Assembly (NCBI RefSeq): GCF_001953865.1
Contig: NZ_MQUQ01000005.1
Location: forward strand, 523,256 to 587,255
Direction: 5' to 3'
Length of the DNA: 64,000 nt
Origin: Amycolatopsis coloradensis
GTDB lineage: Bacteria > Actinomycetota > Actinomycetes > Mycobacteriales > Pseudonocardiaceae
Numbering within the stretch: position 1 is the first letter of the stretch; each line of letters begins with the position of its first letter. Below are positions 42,483-51,219 of this stretch, piece by piece. Below the pieces are notes generated by a model. The model was given only the letters and a program-made list of their open reading frames with translations. It did no database searches and was not told the origin of the DNA. The position numbers and the translations under genes are program-made.

Positions 42483-43703
42483 TCAGGACAAGCGCTCCAG
42501 GACCATCGCCATGCCCTGGCCGCCGCCGACGCACATCGTCTCGAGGCCGAACTGCTTGTCGTGGTGCTGAAGCGAGTTGATCAGCGTCGAGGTGATCCGC
42601 GCGCCGGTCATGCCGAACGGGTGGCCGACGGCGATCGCGCCGCCGTTGACGTTCAGCTTGTCGAGGTCGATCCCGAGGTCCTTGTACGACGGGATGACCT
42701 GCGCGGCGAACGCCTCGTTGATCTCGACGAGGTCGATGTCGCCGATGGACATCCCGGCGCGGGCGAGCGCGCTCTTCGACGCCTCGACCGGGCCGTAGCC
42801 CATGATCTCCGGCGACAGTCCCGAAACACCCGTCGAGACGATGCGGGCGAGCGGCGTCAGACCCAGCTCGCGAGCCTTCGTGTCCGACATGACGATCACC
42901 GCGGCGGCGCCGTCGTTGAGCGCGCAGCAGTTGCCGGCGGTGATCCGGCCGTCGGGGCGGAAGACCGGCTTGAGGCCGGAGACGCCTTCGAGGGTGACGC
43001 CGGCGCGCGGACCGTCGTCCTTCGAAACCACGGTGCCGTCCGGCAGGGTCACCGGGGTGATGTCCTTGGCCCAGAAGCCGTCCGCGATGGCCTTCTCGGC
43101 GAGGTTCTGCGAACGGACGCCGAACTCGTCCATCTCCTCGCGCGAAACGTTCTTCAGGCGCGCGAGGTTCTCGGCGGTCTGGCCCATCGCGATGTAGACG
43201 TCCGGGATGGCACCGTTCTCGCGCGGATCGCTCCAGCTGTCGGCACCTTCGGCGGCCATCTGCGCGGTGCGAGCCTCGGCGTCGGCGAACAGCGGGTTGT
43301 GGGTGTTCGGCCAGGAGTCCGCGCTGCCGTTGGCGAAGCGCGAAACGGTCTCGACACCGGCGGAGATGAACACGTCGCCTTCGCCCGCCTTGATCGCGTG
43401 CAGTGCCATGCGGGTGGTCTGGAGGCTGGCGGAGCAGTACCGCGTGATCGTGCACCCGGGCAGGTGGTCGTAGCCGAGTTCGACGGCGACCGCGCGGCCC
43501 ATGTTGAAGCCCTGTTCGCCACCGGGGAGACCACAGCCCAGCATGAGGTCTTCGATCTGCGTCGGGTCGAGTTCGGGGACCTTGTCGAGCGCGGCGCGGA
43601 CCATCTGCACGGTGAGGTCGTCCGGGCGGATGCTCACCAGCGACCCCTTGCCGGCGCGGCCGATCGGGGATCGGGCGGTGGAGACGATGACGGCTTCGGG
43701 CAT
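42483..43703 (-). CDS. Acetyl-CoA acetyltransferase (thiolase)
   Basis: A 406-residue thiolase. The acyl-accepting Cys90 lies in T-R-Y-C-S-A-S-L-Q-T. The His of N-V-N-G-G-A-I-A-V-G-H-P-F-G-M-T-G-A-R and the second Cys in M-C-V-G-G-G-Q-G-M-A complete the active site. It condenses or cleaves 3-ketoacyl-CoA in fatty-acid degradation or precursor supply. No other beta-oxidation gene is adjacent, so degradative versus biosynthetic use is open. The start follows AAGGAGTG by a few bases. Confidence 0.93.
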   Translation of the reverse strand: MPEAVIVSTARSPIGRAGKGSLVSIRPDDLTVQMVRAALDKVPELDPTQIEDLMLGCGLPGGEQGFNMGRAVAVELGYDHLPGCTITRYCSASLQTTRMALHAIKAGEGDVFISAGVETVSRFANGSADSWPNTHNPLFADAEARTAQMAAEGADSWSDPRENGAIPDVYIAMGQTAENLARLKNVSREEMDEFGVRSQNLAEKAIADGFWAKDITPVTLPDGTVVSKDDGPRAGVTLEGVSGLKPVFRPDGRITAGNCCALNDGAAAVIVMSDTKARELGLTPLARIVSTGVSGLSPEIMGYGPVEASKSALARAGMSIGDIDLVEINEAFAAQVIPSYKDLGIDLDKLNVNGGAIAVGHPFGMTGARITSTLINSLQHHDKQFGLETMCVGGGQGMAMVLERLS

Positions 43704-43861
43704 GGAACGACACTCCTTCGGGTCGCGCAGGATCCGGATCCAGATTCGCTAAGCGGGTGCTCACCTCATCCTCCACCGCCGGGTGGTGCGGGTCAAAGGC
43801 GAACGCGATCCACGCCACTCTTTTCGGGGGCACGGCTGGGAGACACAGCCGGGACAGTCCG

Positions 43862-44857
43862 ATGGCACAATCACCGGCTGTGGGGAGCGAATCAGCCATT
43901 GGTGAGCATCGAGTCCTGTCCACTCGCACCATCGCGTTGTGGAGCGCCGGCGTCCTGATCGTGGCCGGACTGGCGGCGATGCTCCTCCTCTGGCGGCTCG
44001 GCGGCGGAACCTCGCAGGATTCCGCGAAGCTCGACGCACTGCGTACGGCGGCGAACATCGTCGTCGGTACCGGTGGGGCGGCCGCGCTCCTGCTCGCCGC
44101 CCGGCGCCAGCGCTCGGCCGAACTCGACCTGGTGCAGAAGGACCACGACGCCACCGAGCGCCGGATCACCGAGATCTACAGCAAGGCGGCGGATCAGCTC
44201 GGCAGCGACAAAGCGCCCGTGCGGCTCGCCGGGCTCTACGCGCTCGAACGGCTGGCGCAGGATTACGAACCGCAGCGACAGACCATCGTCAACGTCATCT
44301 GTGCCTACCTGCGCATGCCTTTCGACCCGGCCTCTGCCGATCCCGAAGCCAAGCAGGAGATCCAGGTCCGGTTGACCGCGGAACGGCTGCTCGGCCTGCA
44401 CCTCCGGTACGTCGAGGGCGAGACGAACGGAGCGTTCTGGCCGGACATCGACCTCGATCTGGTCGGCGCGAAGCTGACGAAGCTCAAGCTGGTGAAGTGC
44501 CGCATCCGCTCGGCGGTGTTCCAGGAAACGGAGTTCGCCGACACGACTTCGTTCCGGAACACCACCTTCACCAGCAAGGCTGATTTCAACAACGCGCGGT
44601 TCACCGGACTGGTGGACTTCCGCAGTGTGGACTTCGGAAGTGTCGGTTCCCAGTTCAAAGGGGCGTTATTCGAAAGTGAAACCGACTTCGGTGAGAAAAC
44701 CGTCGCACGATTGAATGGTGCAGTCACCCGGACAGACCACGGACTGCGCCGGAAATGGCCGAAAGATTGGTCGGAACGGGCGATTCCCGGCCGGGAGGGT
44801 TACGCCGATCTGGTCACGATCACTGTGGAGTCAACAAAACCGATAGACTGTCGCTAA
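43862..44857 (+). CDS. Membrane protein with degenerate pentapeptide repeats
   Basis: A 331-residue protein. The first 35 residues are cytoplasmic or exposed, then come two membrane segments (residues 25-45 and 65-85) and a helical linker with R-L-A-G-L-Y-A-L-E-R-L-A-Q-D, common in this family. Residues 215-290 show loose pentapeptide periodicity of the A-[DN]-F-x-x type (T-S-F-R-N-T-T-F-T-S-K-A-D-F-N-N-A-R-F). It contains a TTA codon at 44666-44668. Its start at 43862 is preferred to earlier in-frame codons. Function unknown; it is divergent from the thiolase. Confidence 0.8.
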   Translation: MAQSPAVGSESAIGEHRVLSTRTIALWSAGVLIVAGLAAMLLLWRLGGGTSQDSAKLDALRTAANIVVGTGGAAALLLAARRQRSAELDLVQKDHDATERRITEIYSKAADQLGSDKAPVRLAGLYALERLAQDYEPQRQTIVNVICAYLRMPFDPASADPEAKQEIQVRLTAERLLGLHLRYVEGETNGAFWPDIDLDLVGAKLTKLKLVKCRIRSAVFQETEFADTTSFRNTTFTSKADFNNARFTGLVDFRSVDFGSVGSQFKGALFESETDFGEKTVARLNGAVTRTDHGLRRKWPKDWSERAIPGREGYADLVTITVESTKPIDCR

Positions 44858-45245
44858 TACCCACCGACTGAACCGACCATGGAGGGAGGTGCGGTAGGTA
44901 TGCGTCCGGAAAATCGGTTCTCTTGCCTATGCGACGCGATTCAGCTGTCCTCCGGGACCGGGTTCGCGCTGTGCGCCTGCCGGTTCCTCCAGGACGGGAT
45001 GGCGCTCCGACGTGTCGCGGCCCTCCGGCCGGGCATCCGTTGCACGCGCGGCTTGGTGGTCGCATGACCGGCGCAGCGGGAGCCTGACGGATCCCGCTCC
45101 ACGCCGCCCGCCTGACCGACGCGCACCTGGGGGTCCGTCCGGCGTCAGCGTGACCCGGCCGGGTGGACTGCGCTGATGAGTCCTCGGCGGGGAAGCGTGC
45201 CTCGGACTGGACAGCCCCCGACCTGCGCCGATTAGGCTGTCACTC
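44858..45245 (+). promoter_or_regulatory. 388-base leader region upstream of cbs
   Basis: Contains a possible small cysteine-containing reading frame (44900-45067) and a hairpin at 45075-45098 (AGCGGGA/TCCCGCT, 10-base loop) that begins 8 bases after its stop codon. The arrangement of a short Cys-containing frame, then a hairpin, then a cysteine-metabolism gene resembles attenuators. The rest, 45100-45245, holds no recognised riboswitch. Evidence is positional only. Confidence 0.4.
44900..45067 (+). CDS. Possible small leader ORF with clustered cysteines
   Basis: A 55-codon frame whose ATG at 44900 follows GGAGGTGCGGTAGGT. Early residues include S-C-L-C-D and L-C-A-C-R. Beyond residue 35 it is arginine-rich and looks like any open frame of GC-rich DNA. 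No homologue is known to me. If translated, its Cys codons could couple cysteine supply to expression of the downstream cbs gene. Confidence 0.35.
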   Translation: MRPENRFSCLCDAIQLSSGTGFALCACRFLQDGMALRRVAALRPGIRCTRGLVVA

Positions 45246-46616
45246 GTGGATTACGTCGAGCACATCGTGGACCTCGTGGGCAACACCCCTCTGGTCAAGC
45301 TGAACGCACTGGCCGAGGGGCTGCAACCGCTCATCCTGGCCAAGGTCGAGTACGTCAACCCCGGCGGCAGCGTCAAGGACCGCATCGCGCTGCGGATGAT
45401 CGAAGCCGCGGAGCGCTCCGGCGAACTGAAGCCCGGCGGCACCATCGTCGAGCCAACGTCCGGCAACACCGGCGTCGGGCTGGCCATGGTGGCGCAGCGC
45501 AAGGGGTACAAGTGCGTGTTCGTCTGCCCGGACAAGGTCAGCGAGGACAAGCGCAACGTGCTCAAGGCCTACGGCGCCCGCGTCGTGGTCTGCCCGACCG
45601 CGGTCGCGCCGGAGCATCCGGACTCCTACTACAACGTCTCCGATCGTCTCGTGCGCGAGATCGAGGGCGCCTGGAAACCGAACCAGTACGCCAACCCGGA
45701 GAATCCCGCCAGTCACTACCACTCGACCGGCCCGGAACTCTGGCGCCAGACCGAGGGCAAGATCACGCACTTCGTCGCGGGCGTCGGCACGGGCGGCACG
45801 ATCTCGGGCACCGGCAAGTACCTCAAGGAGGTCAGCGACGGCCGCGTGCAGGTCATCGGCGCGGACCCCGAAGGCTCGGTGTACTCCGGCGGATCCGGAC
45901 GGCCGTATCTGGTCGAGGGGGTCGGTGAGGACTTCTGGCCGGAGACCTACGACCGGAGCGTCGCCGACCAGATCATCCCGATCTCGGACGCGCACTCCTT
46001 CGACATCACGCGTCGTCTCGCGCTCGAAGAGGGGCTGCTCGTCGGTGGCTCGTGCGGGATGGCCGTCGCCGCGGCGCTCAAGCTCGCCGAGGGCCTCGGC
46101 CCGGACGACGTCGTGGTCGTGCTCCTTCCCGACGGCGGCCGCGGCTACCTCACCAAGGTGTTCAACGACAGCTGGATGTCCTCCTACGGCTTCCTGCCGC
46201 CGGACTCGAGCGGCGCGACCGTCCGCGACGTCCTGATGAAGAAGAGCGGTTCGCTGCCGAGCCTGGTGCACAGCCACCCGAACGAGACGGTCGCCGAAGC
46301 GGTGGCGATCCTCGCCGAGTTCGGCGTCAGTCAGATGCCCGTGGTCAGTGCGGAACCGCCGCTCATGGCGGCCGAGGTCGTCGGCGCGGTCAACGAGCGC
46401 GATCTGCTCGAGGCGCTTTTCACCGGCAAGGCCCAATTGGCCGACCGGCTGGAGCAGCACATGTCGCCGCCGCTGCCGACCATCGGCGCCGGTGAACAGG
46501 TGGGTTCGGCGATGAACGCGCTCTCGGGCGCCGACGGCGCGCTGGTGCTGATCGACGGCAAGCCGGCGGGCGTCGTGACCCGGCACGACCTGCTCGCGTT
46601 TCTCGCAGGACGGTAA
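45246..46616 (+). CDS. cbs: Cystathionine beta-synthase
   Basis: A 456-residue PLP enzyme joining serine and homocysteine to cystathionine. The PLP lysine is Lys44 in P-G-G-S-V-K-D-R, the substrate loop is T-S-G-N-T-G (near 80), and the phosphate-binding G-T-G-G-T is near 180. Two CBS motifs (residues 325-455) form a regulatory Bateman domain. The human heme domain is absent. It corresponds to M. tuberculosis Rv1077. The GTG start lies 4 bases after the TCACTC that follows a long leader. The transsulfuration partner MetB is 3 kb downstream. Confidence 0.95.
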   Translation: MDYVEHIVDLVGNTPLVKLNALAEGLQPLILAKVEYVNPGGSVKDRIALRMIEAAERSGELKPGGTIVEPTSGNTGVGLAMVAQRKGYKCVFVCPDKVSEDKRNVLKAYGARVVVCPTAVAPEHPDSYYNVSDRLVREIEGAWKPNQYANPENPASHYHSTGPELWRQTEGKITHFVAGVGTGGTISGTGKYLKEVSDGRVQVIGADPEGSVYSGGSGRPYLVEGVGEDFWPETYDRSVADQIIPISDAHSFDITRRLALEEGLLVGGSCGMAVAAALKLAEGLGPDDVVVVLLPDGGRGYLTKVFNDSWMSSYGFLPPDSSGATVRDVLMKKSGSLPSLVHSHPNETVAEAVAILAEFGVSQMPVVSAEPPLMAAEVVGAVNERDLLEALFTGKAQLADRLEQHMSPPLPTIGAGEQVGSAMNALSGADGALVLIDGKPAGVVTRHDLLAFLAGR

Positions 46617-46731
46617 AGAGGCATTTCATCGGATGGCCGGGCCGGGCGTTACGAGCGGCCCACCCGGCTATCCGATAGCGTGTCGGGTGAGTTGAACTTT
46701 TATGTCCTCGTCAAGGGGGTTCAAGACCCAA

Positions 46732-48234
46732 ATGAGTGCTCCGCAGCCACCGAATCAGCCTTGGGGTGGCGCCCAGCCACCGCAGGGACCCCCGAGTGGC
46801 CCCCAGCCGCAGCAAGACAACCCGTTCGGTTCCCCGGAACCGACCCAGGTGGTGCAGCCCGGCCCGCCCGCTCAGCCCGATTACGGGCAACCGCAGTACG
46901 GGCAGCCTTCGTATGAGCAGCCCCAGGGTGGCGGGTTCGGCGACACGCCGGAGCCCACACAGGTCGTGCAGCCGGGTTCCGGCGACGCGAACGCGACCCA
47001 GGTCGTGCAGCCGGTGAGCTCCGGCGGGGAGACCCCCGCCAGTGAGTCCACCCAGCTCGTGCCGCCGGGTTCGCAGCCGCCCGCCATCCCGTACGCCCCG
47101 CCGCCGAGCGCGGCCGACAACCCGGCCGCCGGTGCCTACGGCGCCCAGGGTGGCGGTTTCGGTCAGCAGCAGGGCTTCGGCGGGCCCCAGCAGGGCGGGT
47201 TCGACCCGTCGCAGGGTCAGCAGCAGCCCGGTTACGGCCAGCCGCAGCAGGGCTTCGGCGGACCGCCGCAGGGCGGTTTCGGCCAGCAACCCGGTTTCGG
47301 CGGACCTCCGCAGGGCTACGGTCCCGCTCCCACCGGTGGCGGCGGCGGGAACCCGTTGTTCGGGTTCATCGCCGGTGGCCTCGTCGGCCTTCTCGGTCTT
47401 CTCGCGCTGATCTTCAGCTTCGTCTACTTCGGCGACGCGAGCGACTTTTCCGAAGGGGTCGACAGCCAGTCCGCCAAGATCGGCCAGGAGGCTGTCGACA
47501 GGCTTCTCGACCAGTTCGGTCTGGCGTCGCCCGGCACCGTCTGGCTCTACGTGATCCTGTTGCTGGTCGCTTCGATCGTCGCGACGGCGGCCGGTGCCGG
47601 TCTCGCGCTGGCGGGCAAGCTTCCGGCCTCGCTCAAGAAGATCGTGCCGATCGCGGTCACCGCGAGCGGTGCGCTGCTGACCCTCTTCGGCATCCTGCTC
47701 CTCGGCGCCACGACCGCGTCGGGTGAAGGCATCCCGCGAGGTGTCAGCATCGGAATCGGCCTGCCGCACCTGATCTTCGGCATCCTGATCCTGATCATCG
47801 GTGTACTCGGCCTGATCCCGCCGACCGCGCAGTTCGTCGGCCTCGGTGGCGGCGGCTCGGTGCTCGGCGCCCCGCAGGGCGGCCAGCCCGGTGGTTTCGG
47901 TGGCCCGCCGCAGGGTGGCTTCGGCCAGCCGGGGCAGCCGGGTCCGTACGGTCAGCCGCAGTCAGGCCCCTACGGTCAGTCCGGTCAGCCGGGACCCTCC
48001 CCGAGCGGGTTCCCGCAGCAGGGGCAGCCCGGTGGTTTCGGGCAGCAGCCCGGCCAGCTCGGTCCGCCCAGCGGTGGTTTCGCCCAGCCGGGTCAGCCGC
48101 CGCAGGGTGGCTACGGCCAGCCGCCGCAGCAGCAGCACGGTGGTTTCGGGCAGCAGCCCGGCCAGCCGGGGCCGCCGAGTGGTGGTTTCGGTCAGCCGGG
48201 TCAGCAGCCCGGTCAGCCGCCGCAGCAGTGGTGA
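46732..48234 (+). CDS. Four-segment membrane protein with Gly/Gln/Pro-rich flanks (positional Pra counterpart)
   Basis: A protein of about 500 residues. The first 205 residues are a low-complexity Pro/Gln/Gly region with E-P-T-Q-V-V-Q-P and G-F-G-Q-Q repeats. A core of four membrane segments follows (residues 210-380). The last 115 residues are again repeats of the G-G-F-G-Q-P-G-Q-P type. It occupies the place of the proline-rich antigen Pra (Rv1078) between cbs and metB, but the core does not look like the RDD domain of Pra. I start at the ATG of 46732 (M-S-A-P-Q); an in-frame ATG at 46702 is possible. Function unknown. Confidence 0.8.
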   Translation: MSAPQPPNQPWGGAQPPQGPPSGPQPQQDNPFGSPEPTQVVQPGPPAQPDYGQPQYGQPSYEQPQGGGFGDTPEPTQVVQPGSGDANATQVVQPVSSGGETPASESTQLVPPGSQPPAIPYAPPPSAADNPAAGAYGAQGGGFGQQQGFGGPQQGGFDPSQGQQQPGYGQPQQGFGGPPQGGFGQQPGFGGPPQGYGPAPTGGGGGNPLFGFIAGGLVGLLGLLALIFSFVYFGDASDFSEGVDSQSAKIGQEAVDRLLDQFGLASPGTVWLYVILLLVASIVATAAGAGLALAGKLPASLKKIVPIAVTASGALLTLFGILLLGATTASGEGIPRGVSIGIGLPHLIFGILILIIGVLGLIPPTAQFVGLGGGGSVLGAPQGGQPGGFGGPPQGGFGQPGQPGPYGQPQSGPYGQSGQPGPSPSGFPQQGQPGGFGQQPGQLGPPSGGFAQPGQPPQGGYGQPPQQQHGGFGQQPGQPGPPSGGFGQPGQQPGQPPQQW

Positions 48235-48259
48235 TTCGCCGCCACTGAACGGTTTCGTT

Positions 48260-48295
48260 CAGAACGCCCCCAGCCTGTCGGCTGGGGGCGTTCTG
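48260..48295 (+). terminator. Strong intrinsic terminator
   Basis: Perfect 16-bp arms (CAGAACGCCCCCAGCC / complement) with a TGTC loop, followed by TTTA. It starts 25 bases after the stop of the Gly/Gln-rich membrane protein and separates it from the next gene. Confidence 0.9.
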
Positions 48296-48387
48296 TTTAC
48301 GCCGATGTCTTCACGAATCGCCGCCACGACCTGGGCCACGGCGCTAGGGTGAGCGCCGTTAACCCACACCCGGCTGATGGGGGCGAC

Positions 48388-48948
48388 GTGACCGGTCCGT
48401 ACGGATATCCCGCACAGCAGCCAGGACCGGCCGGATTCGGATACCCCGCACCGCAGACGCGGCCGACCGGGGCGACGGCGATCATCGCGGCGTTGCTCGG
48501 GCTCGTCGCCGCGGGGGGCGCCGGGTACATCCCGGTCTATTTCTTCCTCAGACTGTCGTCCGGATTCAGCATCGACGATCTCCCCGGTCTCGTGCTCACC
48601 GTGCTGGGCCTGTACCTGCTGGCCGCGCTGTTCCTGCTGATCGGCGCGCTGTCGGCGTTCTTCCGCTCGGTGGCAGGCGTCGTCCTGCTGGTACTCGGTT
48701 CCCTGATGGTGATCGCCGCCGTCCTGATGGAACCGGTGGCGTTCAACGGGACCTACAGCCTGTACTTCCGTGCGCAGTTCGAGTTCAGGACGTTCGTCGC
48801 CATCGTGCGGGTGGTCCTGTTCGCGGTCGTTCCGCTCACGTTGATCTTCGCGATCATCCCGCCGACCCTGAAATACCTGCGCCGGCGGCCTTCCGCCGCC
48901 CCGCCGTATCGGCCGCGGGATCAGGTTCCCGGGCAAGGCGGTTGGTGA
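48388..48948 (+). CDS. Small four-segment membrane protein
   Basis: A 186-residue protein starting with a Pro/Gly/Tyr-rich stretch (T-G-P-Y-G-Y-P-A-Q-Q-P-G) of about 25 residues, then four hydrophobic segments. I choose the GTG of 48388 because it is followed by this characteristic N-terminus; another GTG lies 13 codons upstream. The overall design is a shortened version of the preceding gene's architecture. Function unknown. A decayed relative follows immediately. Confidence 0.75.
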   Translation: MTGPYGYPAQQPGPAGFGYPAPQTRPTGATAIIAALLGLVAAGGAGYIPVYFFLRLSSGFSIDDLPGLVLTVLGLYLLAALFLLIGALSAFFRSVAGVVLLVLGSLMVIAAVLMEPVAFNGTYSLYFRAQFEFRTFVAIVRVVLFAVVPLTLIFAIIPPTLKYLRRRPSAAPPYRPRDQVPGQGGW

Positions 48949-48984
48949 GATCCTGGACAGTCCGAACTCACCTGGGGAATTTCT

Positions 48985-49429
48985 CGGTCAAGACCGTTCT
49001 TCGGCGACCGCGATCGGCGCGGCCGCCCTCGCTTTCCTGTGCGGCATGCCCTGTTGCTCCTGCGGAAGTCGCTCGGCCGCACCCTGACGCCGGGACGGCG
49101 CTCGCGCTGGTGGCCACCCTGCTCGCGAACGGCGAGGCGCGGGCCCGCTTTTTCGCCGAGGTGGACGGGCAGCCACTGGTCACGAGTGAAGTCGCCGCGT
49201 TCAGGTTGTTCGCGATGGCTCTAGCCCTCTGGTGCGTGACCCGCAGTTCGGCGTCGGCTGGCTCCTCATCCTGCTCCCGGCGACCGCGACCCTCGTGCTG
49301 GCGCTGCTCCCGCAGACGGCGCGCTGGCCGGCGGCCGAGAAGCAGCCCGCGATGGCCATGCCGCCGCAGAACTCCGGGTATCCGCCCGCTCCCGGCCCGC
49401 AGCAGGGCCCGCCGCCCGGACAGTGGTGA
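48985..49429 (+). pseudogene. Decayed paralogue of the neighbouring membrane protein
   Basis: Protein-like fragments switch frame. S-A-T-A-I-G-A-A-A-L-A-F-L-C-G-M (48995-49045) is in one frame, T-A-L-A-L-V-A-T-L-L-A-N-G-E-A-R-A-R-F-F (about 49098-49227) in a second, and R-D-P-Q-F-G-V-G-W-L-L-I-L-L-P then P-P-Q-N-S-G-Y-P-P-A-P-G-P-Q to the stop at 49429 back in the first. The opening matches A-T-A-I-I-A-A-L-L-G-L-V in the intact upstream gene and the end has the family's Pro/Gly tail. At least two frameshifts are needed. No intact start is visible. Confidence 0.7.
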
Positions 49430-49480
49430 GTTCGCTCCCAGCCGCTGGGAACTCGCGGTGGTGGTCGTACCCTGGACGGT

Positions 49481-50638
49481 ATGGCCGACGACTACTCTCT
49501 GCTGGGCTTCGAGACACGCGCGATCCACGCCGGGCAGACCCCTGATCCCCGGACCGGCGCGGTCATCGTGCCGATCTACCAGACCTCAACCTATGCGCAG
49601 GACGGCGTCGGCGGCACGCGCGAAGGCGACTACGAATACTCCCGCACCGCGAACCCCACGCGCACCGCGTTGGAGGTCGCGCTCGCGGCGCTCGAAGGCG
49701 CCCGGCACGGTCTCGCCTACTCGTCGGGAATGGCGGCCAGTGACGTCCTGCTGCGGGCGACCCTGCGCCCCGGTGACCACCTCGTGCTCGGCAACGACGC
49801 GTACGGCGGCACGTTCCGGCTGATCGACAAGGTGCTCAGCCTGTGGGGTGTCGAGCACACCGTCGCCGACCTGGGGAACATCGCCGAGGTCCGGGCGGCG
49901 ATCCGGCCGGAGACGAAGCTGATCTGGTGCGAGTCGCCGACCAACCCGATGCTGGGGATCGCCGACATCGCCGCGCTGGCCGAGGTCGCCCACGGCGCCG
50001 GCGCCCGCTTGGTCGTCGACAACACCTTCGCCACCCCTTACTTGCAGAACCCGCTTTCGCTGGGTGCCGACGTCGTCCTGCACTCGACGACCAAGTACCT
50101 CGGCGGGCACTCCGACGTCGTCGGCGGCGCGATCCTGACCAACGAGGACGAACTGCGCGAGCAGCTGTTCTACCTGCGCAACGCGGCGGGCGCGGTGCCC
50201 GGCCCGTTCGACGCGTGGCTGACCCTGCGCGGGATCAAGACGCTCGCGCTGCGGATGGAGCGGCACAGCGACAACGCCGAACTGATCGCCCGCATGCTGC
50301 TGAAGCACCCGAAGGTCGAGCGCGTCTACTACCCGGGCCTGCCGGAGCACCCCGGCCACGAGATCGCGTCGAAGCAGATGCGGCGGTTCGGCGGGATGAT
50401 CTCGTTCACCCACGTCGATGGCGAACAAGCCGCGCTCGACGTCGCCTCGAAGACGAAGCTGTTCATCCTCGCCGAGTCGCTGGGCGGGATCGAATCGCTC
50501 ATCGAGCACCCGGGCCGGATGACCCACGCGAGCACCGCCGGATCCACGCTGGAGGTGCCGGACAACCTGCTGCGCCTGTCCGTCGGCATCGAGGACGGCA
50601 GCGACCTGGTCGACGATCTGGCCAAGGCCCTGGGCTGA
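49481..50638 (+). CDS. metB: Cystathionine gamma-synthase/lyase family enzyme
   Basis: A 385-residue Cys/Met-metabolism PLP enzyme. The PLP lysine is Lys205 in H-S-T-T-K-Y-L-G-G-H-S-D; the Tyr of Y-E-Y-S-R-T-A-N-P-T binds phosphate of the neighbouring subunit. Its position after cbs matches MetB (Rv1079) of M. tuberculosis. Gamma-synthase and gamma-lyase activities are hard to separate by sequence; together with cbs, a lyase role would complete reverse transsulfuration from methionine to cysteine. A composite palindrome begins about 20 bases after the stop. Confidence 0.92.
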   Translation: MADDYSLLGFETRAIHAGQTPDPRTGAVIVPIYQTSTYAQDGVGGTREGDYEYSRTANPTRTALEVALAALEGARHGLAYSSGMAASDVLLRATLRPGDHLVLGNDAYGGTFRLIDKVLSLWGVEHTVADLGNIAEVRAAIRPETKLIWCESPTNPMLGIADIAALAEVAHGAGARLVVDNTFATPYLQNPLSLGADVVLHSTTKYLGGHSDVVGGAILTNEDELREQLFYLRNAAGAVPGPFDAWLTLRGIKTLALRMERHSDNAELIARMLLKHPKVERVYYPGLPEHPGHEIASKQMRRFGGMISFTHVDGEQAALDVASKTKLFILAESLGGIESLIEHPGRMTHASTAGSTLEVPDNLLRLSVGIEDGSDLVDDLAKALG

Positions 50639-50657
50639 CCGCCGCCGAGCCCAGAGA

Positions 50658-50728
50658 GGAAGCAAGGGACCTTTGCTATCGTTAGCGTACCCACGCTAAC
50701 CAAGTGGCAGCAAAGGTCCCTTGCTCCT
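50658..50728. repeat. Composite palindrome (AGCAAGGGACC type with inner GTTAGC hairpin), copy 3
   Basis: Outer arms AGCAAGGGACCTTTGCT (50661-50677) and its complement (50709-50725), inner hairpin GTTAGCGT-accc-ACGCTAAC (50681-50700). It lies between metB and a convergent small gene, about 20 and 43 bases from their stops. Same two-level structure as 42397. Confidence 0.92.
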
Positions 50729-50770
50729 TTCGCGCTGGTCAGCGCAGTGTGGTGGGAGGAATTGCCCCGG

Positions 50771-51049
50771 TTACGGGCGGAAGTTGCCGGGCGTGACGCC
50801 GGCCTTCGCGTCCGCCTCGTGCGAGGTCCCCTGCGGCGCGGCGGGCAGTTCGGAACCGTCGACGCAGCCGCCGACGAGTTCGATGTGGTTGTCATGCCGG
50901 ATGTACTGGCCCGGGTCCACGCAACCGGCGCGATCGACCGTGTAGACGGCGGCGCCGGTCAGCAGCGCGGCCGAAGTGAGGGCCAGGACGACCGGGAGCA
51001 TCCCGGCGGAGCGGGTCGCCCGGACCCTGCCGATGTTCCCCCGTGCCAT
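50771..51049 (-). CDS. Small single-pass exported or membrane protein
   Basis: A 92-residue protein. A basic head (A-R-G-N-I-G-R-V-R-A-T-R) and hydrophobic segment (residues 17-37) form a signal anchor. The short exterior has two cysteines (A-G-C-V-D-P and G-G-C-V-D-G). I start at the ATG of 51049, which has GGGA about 7 bases upstream. Family not recognised. It is downstream of, and on the same strand as, the toxin-immunity genes but 171 bases away. Confidence 0.65.
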   Translation of the reverse strand: MARGNIGRVRATRSAGMLPVVLALTSAALLTGAAVYTVDRAGCVDPGQYIRHDNHIELVGGCVDGSELPAAPQGTSHEADAKAGVTPGNFRP

Positions 51050-51191
51050 GCGCACTCCCTGGTCGCCTTCGCCGCCATCGTCAAGAGTACCCGGACGGTG
51101 AACTTGTCACGTGACTTATCCGTCAGGTGGCACCATCCGGCCAGTGAGCGGCCGGCTCAAGGCACCTGCCGGGTGTGCTGAGAAAGCGCGC

Positions 51192-51210
51192 GATGAAGGG
51201 GCCGTTCGTG
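51192..51210. repeat. Degenerate solo half of the ATGAA-GG-CC-TTC element
   Basis: GATGAAGGGGCCGTTCGTG resembles one arm of the 9170 palindrome with several changes and no inverted partner. It lies 10 bases after the stop of the last immunity-like gene. Confidence 0.4.
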
Positions 51211-51219
51211 AGTCGAGTC

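Noticed and set aside
45160-45200. CTGATGAG segment resembling a hammerhead ribozyme core
   Set aside because: The GAAA core strand and flanking stems needed for a hammerhead are absent.
44858-45245. SAM or cobalamin riboswitch upstream of cbs
   Set aside because: None of the conserved core strings of these riboswitches could be found in the leader.
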